Origin: Trileptium ribeirensis
Taxonomy: Eukaryota; Nematoda; Enoplea; Enoplida; Thoracostomopsidae
Length of the DNA: 64,000 nt
NCBI GenBank assembly: GCA_030248225.1
Contig: JASANE010003362.1
Location: 1-64,000, forward strand
Direction: 5' to 3'
Position 1 is the stretch's first letter. Every line of letters begins with the position of its first letter. Below, piece after piece: positions 62,301 through 64,000 of this stretch. The notes beneath the pieces were generated by a model. The model saw only the letters and a program-made list of their open reading frames with translations. It was not told where the DNA came from and ran no database searches. Both the position numbers and the translations under genes were made by a program.

Positions 62301-64000
62301 CGATGTCCCCTACGTTGAGCACGCTCGGATACTGCAAATAGTTCCGTAGGTTCCACCAAGACAACGTCCTCGTCCTCACTAGGGTTATTTAGTCGAGCCG
62401 ATCGACGAGGGCTCAATGTCCGCAATTCCAGGTGTTCCGTGGACGCGGCTGGGGCTGAAACTGTCGGTCGGACTGCGTCTGGAGTACCATACTCGTTCCC
62501 GGTTTTGATGTTCAACTCAAGTCTCTTCAGGTTAGTTTGGCTACATGGTCGTTGCTGCCACCAGCGTTGTAAGCGTCCCCGTATGCATTTCGGGCAGAAA
62601 CCTGTTTTCTTCTTAAAGTAAATTATCGCCCCTATACCTACAATTACTAGCACAACGAGCATCCACAGGTAAGGAGCTACGCCCGTTGTCGTAATGTATG
62701 GGAAGTCGATCACCTTCTTCAACTGCTCGTCGGCTATCCGTTGGACCTGTAAGTTGGTAGCCTTGGCGTGTTCCAATGAGCTCCAAGTGATGGGTTGAAG
62801 AGGAATATCTGGGAAGTCATGTATGGTGATGTTAGGTCCGATGTTAACGGTGACCTCCTGAGCATCTAATGTACTGGCGAGCATTAGTGGTCCGACCACT
62901 AGTTGGGTATAGTCGCTATGTGCCAGCCACAACACCCCATTTTCCGGTATCTGGATGGTTTCTCCGCGCGTAACGTGACTGAGGTGCTTTTGCTTGGAGA
63001 CCACTGCTTTGGGCTCAGCGGTTCGAATTAGTACCCCTTGCGCGGTGGTGTACACGTCAGTATGGTTGACCATTGGTCCAACCAATGCGCTGTTCCTGCA
63101 AATGCGGCGCGTGTCATCTGGAGCATCTTCGCCCATGATGATCCAATCCAAACAGCGTGAAGAATGGTCAGTGGCTAAAGCGTGAACCTCGCAAAAAGCA
63201 ATGCCAGGTCGCGTGTTGCATGCGTGCAGGTTCAACACCTCATATCGGGCCTGTTCCACTCGCGTGGCATATTCTGGCAGAGGTAGTCTCATGTGTGCGC
63301 TGCGCTCTGGTACGTTCCAACCGACGTTGTATATCCGAAAATAAGGCCGGACGTCGTCCGACGTAACTAGCGGTACCCTTAGGATGAATGCAAACTTGAA
63401 CGTGCCCAGGTCAATATGCACTGGGTAAATTTGTCCAAATTGGTAGGCTAGCGCTGGTTCGCGTGTTAGTATAGTTTGTTCTATCCTTGGATCCTTTTCG
63501 AATAGACGCTTTAGTGTCGCGGCATCCACTACCTTGGGTGATAGCTGTCCGCTCATCATGGCTTCCATGACAGCGTCAACTGACGAGCGCAGGCTAGTGC
63601 GGAACATGTGGTTTACCAATTCGCGATGTACCTCTGTCACGTAGCGTTGTTCCTGGCATCTAACCTGTTCTATCATGCCAACCACTTCCTGCATTTCGTG
63701 GTGCAAGAAGGAGTAAAGTTCCTCATTGGCGCGTGTTAATTTCAAAATTGCTCGCGCGTTGCCCTGGGCCACACTGTAAGTGTTTCGCATTTCCTTGGAT
63801 AATGCTATCACCTGTTTATTCAGGTCCTTTAGGTGCACTGCATTTGTAAAAGCTACCCCTACTCCTAAAAATCCTGTAACTACGCCTGCAGCTCCAGCTA
63901 GGGCAGCGAGAAATCTTTTCTTACGAGCCCTTGGCTCTTCACAAAAATGAACGTTCGCTTCGCAATATTCACGCATTAGGGCCATGTAATAGCTTGTATC
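56321..64000 (-). CDS. Polyprotein: fusion-glycoprotein-like segment, protease, RT, RNase H, integrase, long tail
   Basis: The frame is open to the window edge; numbering here starts at the first visible Met (63985), giving 2,554 aa. Residues 19-24 RARKKR form a furin-type site, followed by a Gly/Ala-rich hydrophobic stretch (25-50), a heptad region (51-108) and a membrane helix (437-457). After it come the CPKC pair (464-467) and an aspartic protease (LIDTGAD, 594-600; ILGTNFL, 664-670). RT spans about 900-1075 (LPFGLNSSPGAFQ, YIDD at 1054-1057). RNase H has D1203, E1244, D1269 and D1314. Integrase has H1602, H1609, C1639, C1642 and a DX35E triad (D1672, D1732, E1768). All catalytic residues are intact. 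A Pro/Thr-rich linker (about 1338-1470) separates RNase H from integrase. The tail (about 1960-2554) is rich in Ser, Thr and Pro and lacks cysteine. Envelope upstream of pol in one frame is not the normal order. Confidence 0.93.
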   Translation of the reverse strand, partial: DTSYYMALMREYCEANVHFCEEPRARKKRFLAALAGAAGVVTGFLGVGVAFTNAVHLKDLNKQVIALSKEMRNTYSVAQGNARAILKLTRANEELYSFLHHEMQEVVGMIEQVRCQEQRYVTEVHRELVNHMFRTSLRSSVDAVMEAMMSGQLSPKVVDAATLKRLFEKDPRIEQTILTREPALAYQFGQIYPVHIDLGTFKFAFILRVPLVTSDDVRPYFRIYNVGWNVPERSAHMRLPLPEYATRVEQARYEVLNLHACNTRPGIAFCEVHALATDHSSRCLDWIIMGEDAPDDTRRICRNSALVGPMVNHTDVYTTAQGVLIRTAEPKAVVSKQKHLSHVTRGETIQIPENGVLWLAHSDYTQLVVGPLMLASTLDAQEVTVNIGPNITIHDFPDIPLQPITWSSLEHAKATNLQVQRIADEQLKKVIDFPYITTTGVAPYLWMLVVLVIVGIGAIIYFKKKTGFCPKCIRGRLQRWWQQRPCSQTNLKRLELNIKTGNEYGTPDAVRPTVSAPAASTEHLELRTLSPRRSARLNNPSEDEDVVLVEPTELFAVSERAQRRGHRTVSYHRQVNAMQHVDAPLLINAFIYRTPVLTLIDTGADVSIVSQHLVNKLGLQPRPDDSTRIVSATKQELALDGSISVPLSIGPIKVQTEFFVTQTAPYHCILGTNFLSQLPKCIINFRERCLEIGIDEEEAKIPFAGLERYDPPLIAVMCRKLTTIEPNTETFINAIPEIADTGVGPALFVPAPEMTDIAMAHALVLRSQRTIPIAVINFGNTPVTIYSGQTIGHIEVMSNPTIQFLKDTNQNLIRYEEHKEAKQLNHITTHPERIIEHIEAGKRSIDHERAQTVLSKIDFDKTLLSPFELKQLKTAIAENADVFSTHDFDLGRYTEHRHRIETGDAKPIKQAPYRLAHSLREPLREELNSMLDAGLIAPSSSPWGSPIVYVTKSDGSLRLCVDFRKVNTVAEQDAYPLPRIDDILGCLRNTKLMSSLDLNKGFWQLELDPETKDKTSFVTVHGQYEYNVLPFGLNSSPGAFQRCMSMILKGLEWEKCLIYIDDILVFSPSFEAHLADLIRVFDRFRKANLKLKPSKCHFGRGSLKYLGHIISTEGVKPDPEKAIAIEEFKRPETLKQLQSFLGLVGYYHKFIQNYSDICEPLNELKRKDMEFKWTPRCEEAFKKLKQALLDEPVLVHPDFTQPFILQTDASGYAMGAVLSQKTKQGIKPIAYASKALLDYQRRYPAIETEALAIRWAALHFKHYLVGHKFHVETDHKPLKTLFDKPPRNSRLSQWRSELLLEFGGFEISYRPGKENGNADALSRDPRYDPSVIEEIGDTYEVLMMGRGRPTGPRPPTTCAAWDQSHLPYPVRTVTPLATGAPTPITGSPMAPPGQPNPEAIPSQLVPDTQITTVPPATLTQQAATLSAIPIRMDPGETPVMSVRTTTISGPDGRPQARGPKRPFRTESETMGLRATTLPTEQEFDRLMKLMMHYETEILPTVRIEDAQDTHENIYLPFFSDLPDFNLVRLLPYIQRNDPELGPIWWYLYNKTRPKAELGALRIEMRAHYFELAADTKILYMHPLQPGDINYKLCVPITLVQQILKHEHNTLYGGHPGRDRLIAKLKQFYYWKGMSEHVQQWIRRCTLCQSAKDPISRITTGLGRVPLANQPMYRVFVDILDIQVRSQAGNRYVIAFIDQFTKFAIAVPMRHQDAHTAAHIFLYEVVNRYGAPRELYSDRGGAFTAHMFEELCQEMQIFRHMSLAYHPQANGEIERFNRTLLYLLRVSVPQNDHHSWDVSLPFCIMAYNSSVHTATKYPPFLLMHGFYPRLPGEYDTQSAATGYTGAHSYRANAQRWMASIRERAYQSMKAAQELNRLRYDRRTREPRYHTGELVWVYRHDTTPGTSRKLTPRWCGPYEILGITPPCMRVRMHSNPEGIAHVVHINRTKPCFRALDPVPNVGDWLGQVHASVLERGLTEATQRIIADRDFVTEIEPVDEVAVRTVRTAVSDSSDTESIEMGDPNDPNLYRRTYAEIEAEQAAMEHIEYRTDDYEPQNPRTVRNRIPLTDPDREIEPSWPPISQEQVTSQEAFSYIPEPGSRDTQVEYGQHTVPVTTMERIVATSEEVPFGVPTVGVGILEGQHFYPADITLSTTPRGASGGIVVPGPYTSGDLRYAIMLAAQDHPLFQSRPAEHIMASRLRVPMEMSTQTIGDYTTMRPYSAPPVAANWPTSPHQWVFREAPMTQPPLGSPMSSYLSETSGEGTTVDIRAAEADDELTSQTSQEPSSAERRAQAGQETSSTSSRTPTTQPGASDSFSEFTLASSSSEAPAPRRGTGRAVTLSTPPRARAPPSQQRSTRTPSEERGKGLVGRATQRKQIVSARGSSTIQFTSTEQPGPSTVTITELVRTTATTTSSGIMRLSTTQATAPTRHLLHRQARDRVFRPYGAASDEEVEDALRRPRRVTFQEPETTAADTAGTSTRLASATRAQSTSVTTSMTSAPILTPRPLLTGERSPGGTLPPTTFPRYPSSQELHPAAWRQRIPRPPPHEESESDESDPQVD
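56324..58108 (-). other. Ser/Thr/Pro-rich C-terminal extension of the polyprotein
   Basis: About 595 residues follow the integrase C-terminal domain. They lack cysteine, have no chromodomain and no zinc knuckle, and become increasingly Ser/Thr-rich before ending in an acidic patch (EESESDESDPQ). It may be disordered or heavily phosphorylated. Whether it is a displaced structural (gag-like) protein cannot be judged from composition. Confidence 0.6.
62615..64000 (-). other. Class I fusion-glycoprotein-like segment of the polyprotein (N-terminus off-window)
   Basis: This part has the layout of a class I viral fusion subunit: basic cleavage site, hydrophobic N-terminal peptide, long helical heptad stretch, Cys-containing ectodomain with NHT and NIT glycosylation sequons (307 and 385), then a single membrane anchor followed by KKK. 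The upstream surface subunit and signal peptide would lie beyond 64000. Errantiviruses and baculovirus F proteins have similar architecture, but I assign no family because only organisation, not alignment, supports it. Confidence 0.7.

Larger units (their letters stand above)
53474..64000 (-). mobile_element. Large intact Gypsy-like retroelement with envelope-like and NADAR-SGNH genes
   Basis: The element reads right to left and continues past the window's right edge. The order is [off-window]-fusion-glycoprotein-like-PR-RT-RH-IN-tail in one frame, then two separate NADAR-SGNH frames. All three frames are uninterrupted over more than 10 kb and GC-richer than the surrounding host DNA, both signs of a young insertion. 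The PR-RT-RH-IN order is that of Ty3/Gypsy elements and retroviruses. Gag is not seen and may lie beyond the edge. The LTRs were not found, so the left boundary is set to the last stop codon. Confidence 0.85.

Overview
This is a window of an animal nuclear genome, not of a bacterium or a free virus. Two host genes are split by 1-5 kb introns with GT..AG borders, and most of the rest is transposable-element debris in AT-rich DNA. A degenerate TTAGGC-type array at 28.6-28.8 kb (the nematode telomere motif), short T-rich 3' splice sites ending in TTTTTAG, and a splice acceptor 14 bp before the second gene's ATG suggest a nematode with long introns, perhaps an early-branching (clade I) lineage. 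The phylum is inference.

Layout. Minus strand, 5.0-12.3 kb: a complete three-exon PPP1R11 gene (protein phosphatase 1 inhibitor-3, 129 aa). Its first intron carries an RTE-type LINE with an 18-bp target duplication. 13.8-35.1 kb: a repeat field with CR1/L2-like LINE pieces, a broken RNase H fragment, a hAT-type element with an 8-bp target duplication, a second larger hAT copy interrupted by other DNA that includes the TTAGGC-like array, LTR-like direct repeats, a 21-bp minisatellite with heptad coding character, a LINE with RNase H, and a gag relic. Plus strand, 35.5-43.2 kb: a complete five-exon TMED10 (p24-delta cargo receptor) gene, 208 aa. 43.2-48.6 kb: AT-rich DNA with nothing recognised. 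48.6-52.4 kb: a GC-rich block of LTR/UTR character with a 510-bp-spaced repeat.

Minus strand, 53.5-64.0 kb: the outstanding item, a large intact retroelement that continues past the right edge. Its first reading frame (open to the edge, at least 2,559 codons) runs, without a stop, from a fusion-glycoprotein-like segment (furin-type site, hydrophobic fusion-peptide-like stretch, heptad region, membrane anchor) through Gypsy-type protease, reverse transcriptase, RNase H and DX35E integrase into a ~600-residue Ser/Thr/Pro-rich tail. Downstream lie two tandem paralogous frames. Each fuses a NADAR (DUF1768/YbiA-like) domain to an SGNH-hydrolase-like domain that has lost its block I serine. Both frames are preceded by a strong 3' splice site ending exactly at the ATG, implying spliced subgenomic mRNAs as in complex retroviruses.

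How the parts may work together (inference): the polyprotein supplies replication and integration and possibly membrane fusion. The NADAR-SGNH proteins look like accessory factors, plausibly acting on ADP-ribose or NAD-derived modifications used in host defence. The intact frames argue for a recent insertion.
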